Shown here one piece after another: positions 25,126-32,859 of a stretch of 64,000 nucleotides of DNA. Under the pieces are notes generated by a model. That model saw nothing but the letters and a program-made list of their open reading frames with translations. It was not told the DNA's origin and did no database searches. Numbering within the stretch: the stretch's first letter is position 1; every line of letters starts with the position of its first letter. Origin of the DNA: an uncultured Eubacteriales bacterium (GTDB lineage: Bacteria; Bacillota; Clostridia; Oscillospirales; CAG-272); assembly GCA_905205065.1 (NCBI GenBank), contig CAJLCI010000005.1, forward strand, positions 1 through 64,000. Reading direction: 5' to 3'. A program made the position numbers and the translations under genes.

Positions 25126-25417
25126 AAAAATCACCGCCCTTTTTCTCCGCCCATTTGACGGATAAATGGATCAGGGCCGCATGCTGTTCCTCCGGGGTAA
25201 GGCTGTTTAGGAATTCCAGCAGTGAAACCTCATCATCCTTGGCCCGTTCCTTTGCCTTGCACTCATCGCAGATCTTTTCCCGTTTTACCACTACGGTGCG
25301 GTCATCCTGCTCGGTGAAAGACAGAATGTCATTGTAGGCAAAGCCCACACGCTTGCGGATTTCAAAGGGGATGGTAATGCGCCCCCGTTTACCGAGGACA
25401 CGGTACATCGACCCCAT
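25118..25417 (-). CDS. AbrB/SpoVT-type DNA-binding protein
   Basis: The 99-residue protein begins with a swapped-hairpin AbrB domain (MYRVLGKRGRITIPFEIRKR, then GFAYNDILSFTE). This is followed by a CDECKAKER segment and a helical end. AbrB-domain proteins are transcription regulators or antitoxins. The start at 25417 overlaps the stop of the preceding gene as TGATG; the ATG at 25408 is an alternative. It probably regulates ICE genes and may pair with the Cys-rich protein before it. Confidence 0.8.
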   Translation of the reverse strand: MGSMYRVLGKRGRITIPFEIRKRVGFAYNDILSFTEQDDRTVVVKREKICDECKAKERAKDDEVSLLEFLNSLTPEEQHAALIHLSVKWAEKKGGDFYG

Positions 25418-25602
25418 CAGAACACCTCGCTTTCCTCGCAAGTATCCGCATGAGGGCAGTTCTCGCAATCGCCGTCACAGGCGATACCGTCTTCCATGCC
25501 ATCCATCACCTCAATGACGATCCGGCCCTCCGAGGCGGAGTAGCGAAGCAGCGACAGCGGTTCGATGCCGGAGGCCATGAACAGATCGGCGGGGACAGGC
25601 AT
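25417..25602 (-). CDS. Small protein with C-terminal Cys cluster
   Basis: The 61-residue protein starts MPVPADLFMASGIEPLS, with AAGGGA about 9 bases upstream (25611-25617). A strand-rich middle (GRIVIEV) and a CDGDCENCPHADTC cluster suggest a bound metal ion. It is translationally coupled to the AbrB-like gene that follows. No family is assigned. It could be a partner of that regulator. Confidence 0.6.
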   Translation of the reverse strand: MPVPADLFMASGIEPLSLLRYSASEGRIVIEVMDGMEDGIACDGDCENCPHADTCEESEVF

Positions 25603-25616
25603 GAAAATAAATCCCT

Positions 25617-26597
25617 TTACGATTTTTTCTTGCATGATATAATACACTCCTTTAAGGTTTTTTCGTAATCGAAACTGGGATCGGAAAACAGCGTCATCTG
25701 ATGCGGTTTCCGGCGTTCCCTCTCATACAGGTCATAGTTACCGATGAGCAGCTCCGGGAATTCCTTGCCCGCCTCGTATTTCTGCACCATGGAGTGGATG
25801 CGCTTAAAATCAAAGAACTCCGATCCCCGGTACAGATCCCGGATCTGTGGGCAGTCGTTGTAGGACACCAGCCATTTGCCTTTCGCATCTGCCAGGGCGC
25901 TTTGGAGCCGCACATGATCTTCCCAGGTAAACCCGCACTCGTACACATACTCGCTGCTGAAATAGGGCGGATCACAGTAAAAGAAGGCGTCTGGACGGTC
26001 ATAATGGCTGATCAGCACTTCAAAATCCTGATTTTCGATGACAGCGTTCTCCATCCGGATGCTGAAATCCTGGATCAGCCCGAACAGGCTCCGGACAGAG
26101 AAGGGCTGGCAGGCAAAGCTCTTTCCCGAACTGGAATAGCTGTAACGGATGAGTTTTAGGAACATCACCGCCCGGCGCAGGTCATAATCATGCATGGCCT
26201 TTTTATACAGCTCCCGGATTTCCTCCGCTTTGATCTCTGGCAGGACAATGGTGGTCAGATCCAGCTCCTGATTTAAGAATTCATCCGTAAATTCTTCCTT
26301 CTGGAAAAACTTCTTTAAGACCAGGAAGTCATCCCTGGCGTTTAGAGGCAGAAAGCCCAGTTCCCGGATAAAAGACAGAGGCCGGTCACGCATACAGCGG
26401 AAGAGGTTTACCAGGTTCCCATTGTAATCGTTATAAACCTCGAATTTATCCGGCTCGGCCTTTCCGAGCAGCACTGCGCCGGAACCGCCGAAGGGTTCGA
26501 TGTACCGCTCATAGCGGATTGGGAACAGCGCATAGAGAATGTGGAGGATGGACGTTTTATTGCCCACCCAGCTCACAGGTGTTTTAATATTCACCAC
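25617..26597 (-). CDS. Dam-like DNA adenine-N6 methyltransferase (D12 class)
   Basis: The 326-residue enzyme has SAM-binding motif I EPFGGSGAVLLG around residue 34 and the catalytic DPPY box (YCDPPYF) around residue 208. In D12 class enzymes the SWVGNKTSIL segment at the N-terminus contributes to cofactor binding. It is expected to methylate adenine in a short site such as GATC, but the specificity cannot be read from sequence. No restriction enzyme is adjacent, so it likely protects or marks the ICE. It has no C-terminal tag (ends CKKKS). Confidence 0.88.
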   Translation of the reverse strand: MVNIKTPVSWVGNKTSILHILYALFPIRYERYIEPFGGSGAVLLGKAEPDKFEVYNDYNGNLVNLFRCMRDRPLSFIRELGFLPLNARDDFLVLKKFFQKEEFTDEFLNQELDLTTIVLPEIKAEEIRELYKKAMHDYDLRRAVMFLKLIRYSYSSSGKSFACQPFSVRSLFGLIQDFSIRMENAVIENQDFEVLISHYDRPDAFFYCDPPYFSSEYVYECGFTWEDHVRLQSALADAKGKWLVSYNDCPQIRDLYRGSEFFDFKRIHSMVQKYEAGKEFPELLIGNYDLYERERRKPHQMTLFSDPSFDYEKTLKECIISCKKKS

Positions 26598-26633
26598 CTC
26601 CTTGGCGGCACCAACCGCCCGGAAAGCAAGAAA

Positions 26634-26674
26634 GCCGGTACCAACCGTCTTAAAGGGCGATTGATACCGGCGTA
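26634..26674 (-). terminator. Terminator-like hairpin before the Dam-like gene
   Basis: On the minus strand GCCGGTATCAA and TTGGTACCGGC pair (one T-G wobble), followed by TTTCTTGCTTTCC. It lies between the DUF3789 stop and the methylase start and may attenuate transcription. Confidence 0.5.
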
Positions 26675-26687
26675 AATTGATAGATAC

Positions 26688-26795
26688 TCAAAGTTTCGGC
26701 ATATCCCGGTCAGCGCGGGATGCCGCCTGGCAGAGGGATAAAACCACAATCCCCATAATCCCTCCAACCACAGTTCCAGATAAAAATGCAGCCAT
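26688..26795 (-). CDS. DUF3789 small membrane protein
   Basis: The 35-residue protein has one membrane helix rich in Gly (AAFLSGTVVGGIMGIVVLSL) and a short polar tail with CQAASRADRD. This matches DUF3789, a tiny protein typical of Clostridia ICEs. A GGAGAGG-type ribosome site precedes 26795. Its function is unknown. Confidence 0.75.
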   Translation of the reverse strand: MAAFLSGTVVGGIMGIVVLSLCQAASRADRDMPKL

Positions 26796-26826
26796 CTTTC
26801 TTCACCTCTCCTTCGTTTCAAATGGT

Positions 26827-27408
26827 TTATAAGTCCATGTCCATCCCTTCCTCGAAATCCTCATCCATTTCATCCACAGAAGTGATGTTGACATAGTCTC
26901 CGATAATTACCAGGGCCTTATCATAGCTGCCGGATTCCCGAATGCGGCTCCGCATTTCCCTGGCTTGTTCCTCCATGCCATGTTCCTTGAGTGTCCGGCT
27001 GGCAATCCCCATCAGGTTGAAGACGTTTCCGTTCTGCCCAATGAGAGGGCAATCCGGCTTTTGTGCCGGGGCTTTTTCTTCCAAAGGGCCTCCCAGCCGG
27101 TTATCCACGTAGTCGGAACACCACATGCTCCCGAACTGTTCACGGGTGTTCAAGCGCCAGATTGCCAGCTTTCCCATATCCAGCTTGACATCCTTAAAGG
27201 GGAAGAACAGGTTTGTCAGGCCCTGATGCTGAAAGACGGAAACGTGTTCGAACCGGCTCCCGTTTAATAAAATGTTTTCTTCGGCCAGCATGTCATTGAT
27301 GCCGGTCGCCCATTCCTGAAGATCCCCGCCGCAGCCCTGAAGGATCAGCCCTTCCGGAGTATCCGGACGCCGGAGCTGCTCGGCTTTGATTTCAGTGATT
27401 GTTGCCAT
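26827..27408 (-). CDS. ICE accessory protein, unknown, tagged C-terminus
   Basis: The 193-residue alpha/beta protein has LQEWATGINDMLAEEN and a conserved-looking FQHQGLTNLFFPFKDV region. Its acidic tail ends FEEGMDMDL, which fits the Gly/Met tag. It overlaps the small membrane-protein gene upstream by 17 bases. I recognise it only as a recurring ICE hypothetical. Confidence 0.65.
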   Translation of the reverse strand: MATITEIKAEQLRRPDTPEGLILQGCGGDLQEWATGINDMLAEENILLNGSRFEHVSVFQHQGLTNLFFPFKDVKLDMGKLAIWRLNTREQFGSMWCSDYVDNRLGGPLEEKAPAQKPDCPLIGQNGNVFNLMGIASRTLKEHGMEEQAREMRSRIRESGSYDKALVIIGDYVNITSVDEMDEDFEEGMDMDL

Positions 27409-27595
27409 GAATCCTTCTCTCCATTTCTACTTGGTTCATCATCGCCTGTGTTTCGTTCAGGCGCTTATTCAGCTTTTCAATTTCCGCAGCGGTTTCCCGC
27501 TGATATTCCCGGTAACTGAACAGTGCCATGGCTGCCAGGGCGGTAATCGCCGCTCCCAGGATCAGGCCAAGAACAAAATCCAGAGCAAACATCAT
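27392..27595 (-). CDS. Small membrane protein with coiled-coil
   Basis: The 67-residue protein has an N-terminal membrane helix (ALDFVLGLILGAAITALAAM) and a cytoplasmic coiled-coil (ETAAEIEKLNKRLNETQAMM). It overlaps genes on both sides by a few bases. No family is assigned with confidence. It has no C-terminal tag. Confidence 0.65.
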   Translation of the reverse strand: MMFALDFVLGLILGAAITALAAMALFSYREYQRETAAEIEKLNKRLNETQAMMNQVEMERRIHGNNH

Positions 27596-29181
27596 GACTG
27601 TATACCTCCCATCTGTGGGGCAGTGTCTTCCTCCTGGGCATCCGTCTGGGTAAAATCTGTTTGCAGGAATTCCTCCGGTGTCAGGTCGTAGCCCAGGAAG
27701 TTAGGGCTGGTATCGTCATCGAATACAAAATATTCCTGGCCGCCAAAGTCCAGCGGCGCTTTGGTCAGGATCGTACCAGCGTGATTTACCGCCACGTTCC
27801 TTTCAATGGTGGCGAAAGCCAGATTTTCTCCTTCCCGCAGGTCATAGCGGTAAAGCCCATCCGGAAGCTCCTGTTCGGTTACCCGGCCATTGGTAAACAG
27901 GGCGGTCTGCCCAAGCACCTCCACCACTTCCAGCTTTTCATCCGTCAGGGCCTGGGTGGATAGTTCTCTGGACGACTCCCCATAAGGAACCAATTCGTAC
28001 AGGGAATGCCCGCGGGCCGATAGGATTCCATATTCTGTCTGTGATGCGCTCAGACTTTGCAGCAATCTGGCTCCTTCGGCCTGTGTTGCAATGGTGGACA
28101 GCCACCTCCGATCCATGCGGGCGTCCAAGTGATGGGACAGATATTCTTTGAAAAAGTTCGCCTCATCACAGGGCAGAGGTGTGAATTCATACTCTGGAAG
28201 ATGAGAGGCAAGCTCCAGGGCCTTTTCCATTGTCAGGTGCGGCTCGGCCTCCAGTACCGCCTTGTATTTAATCTGCTCCGGTTCGTCCATGGCCTGATAC
28301 TGCATGGCAATCTGGTTCAACCGGGCAAAGTGATCCATGCTGTCGAAGACCTGGTCATCGATCTGTGGGATGGCGGATTCCATGTCGAAATAAACACAGT
28401 CTTCCATGCAAACCTCGTTTTGTCGATTTGCCGCCTGATCTGCCTGTTCCTGCGAAATCGGCAGGCTGATCCACTCGGCACTTCCAATGGTTTCTTCCGG
28501 ATCGTCCATGGGCGTTTGAGCGACCAAAAGCCGGAACACAGTATCCTCCGGTTCTTCCTTTATTTCCGGCAGATGGGTTCCATCATAAATCTCAGCCAGC
28601 TCATATGCCCCGGCTACCACGTAACAGCCCTCCACGAACACGCCGCCATCATTTTCCCTCTGCATTTTCCCGATCTGAGCCAAATCCAGCAGATAGAGGG
28701 AGGACTCAGGGATGGCGTTTACATCTTCATTCAGCTCATTCTCGATGACAAACCGCCCCAAGGCTTCATCATCGCCGACATTCGAGGCGATCATGACCGC
28801 TTCCAGTCCATAGGTCAGGTTGATCAGATCCTTCATGGGGATTCCGTTCTCATACCGGACATCTTCCATCCGGTAGCGGAATACGCCTTTCAGAAGCAGG
28901 ATATCCTCATCCGGCATGGACGCCAGCCGGCGGGCAAAAAAGTTTAGCTCCGGAAGCGTGGGAGCGATCAGGATAGTATCGGCCAGCTCCGGGAGTTTTG
29001 GGCTTTCCCGGATGCTCACGTTGAAAGAGGGGGCCGGATTTTCTGTAGCCCGGAGTCTCTGGAGAGCGTCCTGAATGCGGCCGCCCATGGCAGGAAGGTC
29101 TAAGGCTGTAAAATAAACGCCGCTCTGGTCAGCATTTTCTGTGACTACTTCAATCTGTAAGGTTTTTCTATCGGATTCCAT
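27592..29181 (-). CDS. ArdA-like / YodL-like multidomain antirestriction protein
   Basis: The 529-residue protein has an N-terminal alpha/beta region. An ArdA-like segment lies about residues 95-180 and again 270-335 (NFFARRLASMPDEDILLLKG; MDHFARLNQIAMQYQAM then TMEKALELASHLPEY), the acidic fold that mimics DNA and blocks type I restriction. A C-terminal half resembles YodL-type domains of ICE polyvalent proteins (LPDGLYRYDLREGENLAF; AVNHAGTILTKAPLDF). The end, TAPQMGGIQS, follows an acidic run. It is expected to protect incoming ICE DNA in the recipient, the situation in which delivery of the protein itself would be useful. Confidence 0.7.
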   Translation of the reverse strand: MESDRKTLQIEVVTENADQSGVYFTALDLPAMGGRIQDALQRLRATENPAPSFNVSIRESPKLPELADTILIAPTLPELNFFARRLASMPDEDILLLKGVFRYRMEDVRYENGIPMKDLINLTYGLEAVMIASNVGDDEALGRFVIENELNEDVNAIPESSLYLLDLAQIGKMQRENDGGVFVEGCYVVAGAYELAEIYDGTHLPEIKEEPEDTVFRLLVAQTPMDDPEETIGSAEWISLPISQEQADQAANRQNEVCMEDCVYFDMESAIPQIDDQVFDSMDHFARLNQIAMQYQAMDEPEQIKYKAVLEAEPHLTMEKALELASHLPEYEFTPLPCDEANFFKEYLSHHLDARMDRRWLSTIATQAEGARLLQSLSASQTEYGILSARGHSLYELVPYGESSRELSTQALTDEKLEVVEVLGQTALFTNGRVTEQELPDGLYRYDLREGENLAFATIERNVAVNHAGTILTKAPLDFGGQEYFVFDDDTSPNFLGYDLTPEEFLQTDFTQTDAQEEDTAPQMGGIQS

Positions 29182-29205
29182 TGTTCCATCTCCATTTCTT
29201 CTTTC

Positions 29206-29922
29206 TTATAGCTGCATCCCCGGCATTTCGTCCTGCCCATCCGAAAGCGCGCGGTTTACCATTTCCTGAAACCGCTCCGGATCATCGCAGATAGCCTTGA
29301 ACGCAAGCCCCATGCGTTCCAGCAGTTCGGCATCCGGGCAGTAGCAGTAAAATCCTCCGGCCTCACTGTCAAACGAAATCCTTCGCAAGCCCGCATCATC
29401 CTGAAAGGCGGCCTGGAAAACTTTTTCCCATTCGTAGCCGCTCCCATGGGTATACAGGCCGAAGGAATTCTTTGCTTCTTCGCCATGTTCCTCCGCGAAC
29501 CGGTTAAACGCCGCCTGTCCGTAATTCTCATAGGGTTCCTGCAGAAAAGAAAAAGGAAGAGACAGCCCATATTTCCCGTTGCCGCATTGGTACAGTTCAA
29601 ATGGCTCCAGCCTCTTATTGACTTCTTCCAGCCGCTCATCCTCCTGGCTGGGTTCCTCATCGATCTCTGCTGTACCGTCCAGTTCCATCTGCATGGGGAT
29701 CAGCACCTTCAGCAGCGCCTCACGATATTCCATGTCGGCAATCCGGTCAATGTAGATGCCGAAGGTGTTCAAAAAATAGGAGCCATCCTCCTGGGTAATC
29801 AGCAGGTCGCTTTCCAGCCCCTGGGTGCAGATAAAATCCGCCACCTCCTGAATGCTGTGCAGTTCATGATTTCCCTGGCTGGAATGCCCAATGAGAAGGG
29901 GATATCTTTCTTCGATGTTCAT
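29206..29922 (-). CDS. ICE accessory protein, unknown, tagged C-terminus
   Basis: The 238-residue acidic alpha/beta protein has LLITQEDGSYFLNTFGIYID early on and a YENYGQAAFNRFAEEHG region later. The end, DEMPGMQL, fits the tag. It overlaps the upstream gene by 4 bases. No function is recognised. Confidence 0.65.
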   Translation of the reverse strand: MNIEERYPLLIGHSSQGNHELHSIQEVADFICTQGLESDLLITQEDGSYFLNTFGIYIDRIADMEYREALLKVLIPMQMELDGTAEIDEEPSQEDERLEEVNKRLEPFELYQCGNGKYGLSLPFSFLQEPYENYGQAAFNRFAEEHGEEAKNSFGLYTHGSGYEWEKVFQAAFQDDAGLRRISFDSEAGGFYCYCPDAELLERMGLAFKAICDDPERFQEMVNRALSDGQDEMPGMQL

Positions 29923-30542
29923 GGTTCACATTCCTCCTTTTTTTCTGCCGGTTCTATGGCTTTCAGGCCGAATCTGCGGATTGCCATGGCATTGCAGATG
30001 GCGGCAAACTGCTTTGGGGAGATCAGCTCCCTGTCAGCCAGATCCCGGATGGTAAGATGCCTGGTTCCCATATATAAATCCTTGGCCGCACAGTAGAGGG
30101 GATAGGTGTATTCATTCAAACCGCACAGTTTCCTGCGGTCAAACCGGATGAGGTTGCCATCCACCTGATGTTTCATCATGCGCCAGAGCCTTTGGTCGGC
30201 GGTAAAAAGATAGAGCGCAGACAGCAGCGCATAATTTTTCCTGTCCTTTTTCTGTATAGCTATCTGAAAAAGGTTCTGATGGTGACTGCTTAGATAGTTC
30301 ATGGGCCTCATCTCGCTTTCGATTAGAAGTTCTTCCACTCTTTGCAGGAAGGGGCGGTATCGGACAGCATGCATGGTATCCGCGATCATCTCCTGATAAG
30401 TGGGAGGGGACGGTTCCTGCAGACAGATATAAATCTGATCCGGCATGACCATGCTCCCATAGCCCTTGGGCTGGAAACCGGGGATCATCTGCATGAGGAT
30501 CTCCAGCTCACGGAGGGCTTCGGTTTCGGTAAAATACATCAT
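29919..30542 (-). CDS. ICE accessory protein, unknown, helical
   Basis: The 207-residue protein is mostly helical and rather basic for this region (YALLSALYLFTADQRLWRMM; HLTIRDLADRELISPKQFAA, the latter helix-turn-helix-like). The end, KKEECEP, has no Gly/Met tag. The start at 30542 lies 8 bases after AAAGGA and directly behind a terminator-like hairpin. It might be a DNA-binding regulator; this is a guess from the helix pattern. Confidence 0.6.
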   Translation of the reverse strand: MMYFTETEALRELEILMQMIPGFQPKGYGSMVMPDQIYICLQEPSPPTYQEMIADTMHAVRYRPFLQRVEELLIESEMRPMNYLSSHHQNLFQIAIQKKDRKNYALLSALYLFTADQRLWRMMKHQVDGNLIRFDRRKLCGLNEYTYPLYCAAKDLYMGTRHLTIRDLADRELISPKQFAAICNAMAIRRFGLKAIEPAEKKEECEP

Positions 30543-30558
30543 TCATGGTTCCTTTCAT

Positions 30559-30593
30559 AAAAAAAGCCCTCGCTTCATCAACAAAGCAAGGGT
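30559..30593 (-). terminator. Terminator-like hairpin before the 207-residue gene
   Basis: On the minus strand CCCTTGCTT and AAGCGAGGG pair around an 8-base loop, followed by C and TTTTTTT. It stands between two co-directional ICE genes, about 17 bases before the next start codon. Confidence 0.7.
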
Positions 30594-30603
30594 GCCACTT
30601 CAG

Positions 30604-31260
30604 TTACAGATTCAGTTGTGGGCCATCCTCCGGTTCAAAGGTGGGGGGATTTTTCTCAATCTCCGGATAGCCAAACGACAGCTTTTCCGCCAGCTCATCC
30701 AGCGCTTTCGACTGCTCAAAGGTGAGGGAGCCGCAGTGATTTCTGGCGTAGTCCACACAACGATAGAGATTTTCTGCTTCTTCCGGCTGGAACAGGCGTT
30801 GTTCCTGGATCAGCCCCGAACGTCGGACGAAAGATTCTTTTGCATATGCATAATTGGGAGAATAATCGCCGCCGGATACATAGCTGCGCTCTTTATCCTG
30901 ATCCCATGTGGTAAACATGAAACCATGGTTTTCATTATACGTTCCGGCCAGGACGATATTCCCATACTCCGCCAGTTTCCGGTAATCATGGACGCCCTCT
31001 GCCTCCATCTGCGGGGCTGCTTCATAGAGGCCCACATACTCACGGATGGCTCTGACCTCTTGATGAATTTTATCATAGAGTTCCGTCTGGCTTAGTGCCT
31101 CAAACTGATCCTCATAAAACCGGAGAAAGCCTTCGGGTGTCTGACGACAGAAAGGATCGTCTCCGTGAAAAATGTGGAGCAGACCATCCCGATAACCATA
31201 ATACCCAGTACAGTCTAATTGAGGGAGGCGGCGGAGCAATTCTGCCTGATAGATTGTCAT
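30604..31260 (-). CDS. ICE accessory protein, unknown, tagged C-terminus
   Basis: The 218-residue alpha/beta protein starts MTIYQAELLRRLPQLDCTGY and contains EYGNIVLAGTYNENHGFMFT, then VSGGDYSPNYAYAKESFV. A tail after FEPEDG ends GPQLNL. The ending fits the Gly-Pro-x-Leu-x-Leu version of the tag. It is recurrent in Clostridia ICEs as far as I can recall; its activity is unknown. Confidence 0.65.
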   Translation of the reverse strand: MTIYQAELLRRLPQLDCTGYYGYRDGLLHIFHGDDPFCRQTPEGFLRFYEDQFEALSQTELYDKIHQEVRAIREYVGLYEAAPQMEAEGVHDYRKLAEYGNIVLAGTYNENHGFMFTTWDQDKERSYVSGGDYSPNYAYAKESFVRRSGLIQEQRLFQPEEAENLYRCVDYARNHCGSLTFEQSKALDELAEKLSFGYPEIEKNPPTFEPEDGPQLNL

Positions 31261-31274
31261 AGGCTGTATTCACC

Positions 31275-31985
31275 TCACATTCCCATGGCGAAACCTACAT
31301 GTTCATCTTCCGATTCATCCTCAATCTCGGATTCATCCTCGTATTCGTCCTCCAGGGCTTCTTCGGTTTCTTCCTCGCCCTCATCCTCCAGGGCATCCTC
31401 TGACATATCTTCATCGTCCTGATCCTCTGACTCGCCGGTTTCCTCTAATGGAGACATCTCATCATCCAGTTCTTCGGCATCAGGGCCTTCCTCAGATGTC
31501 TCCGGTTCTTCCTGATCGGAGATAGACGGTTCCGCTTCATCCATTTCCTCCGCAGAAGAAGCAGTTTCCGCATCTTCCAGTAACTCCTGATCAGCGTCCA
31601 ACTGCTCAGTATCCTCCAGTTCCTCTGTATCCTCGAAGTCACCCTGGGCCTCGCCGGTTTCCTGACTCTCAGCCAGATCCCGATCCAGCTCCTGCTCAAT
31701 CAGGCCGATGACAAAGTCTTTCTGTGTCATGTTATTGCGGTGCAGATAATCCTTGATCCGCTGGAACAGGCTTTCCGGCACCTGAAACGCCAGTGTCCTC
31801 ATTTTCTCCATGTTTTTCCCTTCCTTTTCATCAATTTTAGGATGCAGTTCATCCTGCAATGCCAGTGTGACAAACTCCGTCATCGTCATCCCGTGGTCTT
31901 GCAGATATTGTGTAATCTCGGCATGCAAAGCCGCATCGACTTTGACCGTAATGCCTTTCTTCCCGTCAGCAGCCACTGTGTTCAC
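31275..31985 (-). CDS. Double ribbon-helix-helix protein with long acidic tail
   Basis: The 236-residue protein has two CopG/Arc-like units: residues about 9-42 (KGITVKVDAALHAEITQYL) and about 58-95 (RTLAFQVPESLFQRIKDYL). A 140-residue, almost purely acidic tail follows, ending EHVGFAMGM. The GTG start at 31985 overlaps the previous small gene. The first part should bind DNA. The tail could compete as a DNA mimic or act as an extended linker for the C-terminal tag. It is probably an ICE regulator or partition-like protein. Confidence 0.7.
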   Translation of the reverse strand: MNTVAADGKKGITVKVDAALHAEITQYLQDHGMTMTEFVTLALQDELHPKIDEKEGKNMEKMRTLAFQVPESLFQRIKDYLHRNNMTQKDFVIGLIEQELDRDLAESQETGEAQGDFEDTEELEDTEQLDADQELLEDAETASSAEEMDEAEPSISDQEEPETSEEGPDAEELDDEMSPLEETGESEDQDDEDMSEDALEDEGEEETEEALEDEYEDESEIEDESEDEHVGFAMGM

Positions 31986-32106
31986 CTCTTTCCATGAATT
32001 TCTGAATTGCCCTTGTTACAATTTCCTCCACAGGCACTTCCTCAATGGCAGCCTGGATCAAAAGCGGCTCCACCAGCGCCTCTGGAATCTCAATTTCCAT
32101 TTCCAA
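31966..32106 (-). CDS. Small CopG/Arc-like protein
   Basis: The 46-residue protein reads EIEIPEALVEPLLIQAAIEE then VPVEEIVTRAIQKFMERG, a strand-helix-helix pattern of small ribbon-helix-helix proteins. The TTG start at 32106 has AGGAGG 8 bases upstream; the ATG at 32100 is an alternative. It overlaps the start of the larger ribbon-helix-helix gene. Confidence 0.6.
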   Translation of the reverse strand: MEMEIEIPEALVEPLLIQAAIEEVPVEEIVTRAIQKFMERGEHSGC

Positions 32107-32118
32107 ATGATTTACCTC

Positions 32119-32415
32119 CTACATTCCCATGACGGGGCCTTGATCCTCAGTCATGCCGGATTCCTGTTCCTCTGCCAGTTCTTCCTCTGTCAGCTTGCGG
32201 AACGAGTCCTCACCAGGCACAACTCCGAGAGACCTTCCATTGTCAAACGAGCAGTGCAGTGTTCCGATATCATCCACTACTTTGACAGTACCTCTTGTCT
32301 GATCCTCGACAGGATTCGGATCTCTGCCCATGCTCAGTAACATGATCCGGGTACCGGGAGGATACTCTGTCTGGTACCGTTTGGCCTGCTGGTGCAGGCG
32401 TTCCCATTCATTCAT
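32119..32415 (-). CDS. DUF4314-family protein, tagged C-terminus
   Basis: The 98-residue protein carries the DUF4314 pattern: YPPGTRIMLLSMGRDPNPV, then GTVKVVDDIGTLHCSFDNGR and LGVVPGEDSF, a small beta barrel of unknown function common in ICEs and phages. The acidic linker ends DQGPVMGM, a clean copy of the shared tag beyond the DUF4314 fold. Confidence 0.8.
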   Translation of the reverse strand: MNEWERLHQQAKRYQTEYPPGTRIMLLSMGRDPNPVEDQTRGTVKVVDDIGTLHCSFDNGRSLGVVPGEDSFRKLTEEELAEEQESGMTEDQGPVMGM

Positions 32416-32418
32416 CAG

Positions 32419-32781
32419 CTACATCTCCATTCCTAAATCACTATTTTCTGAATCCATACACTCCGTGTCATCCCAATTATCTTTACGAAGGGCAAAGTTC
32501 TCCACAAGCTGTCTGGGCGTTAAAGGAATATTCGCAGGCTGATTTGTGCGCTCAAACCCATCTTCGCTGATTTCAAACCAGCAATGATCGACCTCGGTAT
32601 CATACTCATCGAATCTCCTTTCCGGCATCCCGACCTGTCTTGGGATAAAATATTCCCCCATGTCACAGCAATCAAGAATGCTTTGGATTTGCTCCTTGGA
32701 TAATTCCCCCTGGATAACGCACTCATTATGAACCTTATAGTTACCTGCATCCCGATATAGATAGCAGATCTTGGTGTTCAT
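32419..32781 (-). CDS. ICE operon first gene, unknown, tagged C-terminus
   Basis: The 120-residue alpha/beta protein starts with strands (KICYLYRDAGNYKVHNECVI), then LSKEQIQSILDCCDMGEYFI and a DYxTEVDHCW-like stretch. It ends ENSDLGMEM. It is the first gene of the long ICE operon, behind a leader with two hairpins, and ends 3 bases before the DUF4314 gene. It is a recurrent ICE hypothetical protein. Confidence 0.7.
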   Translation of the reverse strand: MNTKICYLYRDAGNYKVHNECVIQGELSKEQIQSILDCCDMGEYFIPRQVGMPERRFDEYDTEVDHCWFEISEDGFERTNQPANIPLTPRQLVENFALRKDNWDDTECMDSENSDLGMEM

Positions 32782-32789
32782 GGATATGA

Positions 32790-32859
32790 CCTCCTATCCT
32801 TATAGCTTGTAGGATAGGGGGATTTTTCCCATAAAAAAAGCGACCACTCTCATGGTCGT
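32790..32859 (-). promoter_or_regulatory. ICE operon leader: terminator hairpin plus ribosome-site hairpin
   Basis: On the minus strand CGACCA, TGAGAG and TGGTCG followed by C-free TTTTTTT (32858-32833) form an intrinsic terminator upstream of the first gene. Immediately after, CTATCCT pairs with AGGATAG, whose end runs into the GGAGG ribosome site of the 32,781 gene. Both elements could keep the operon off until an antiterminator or other factor acts. Confidence 0.6.
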
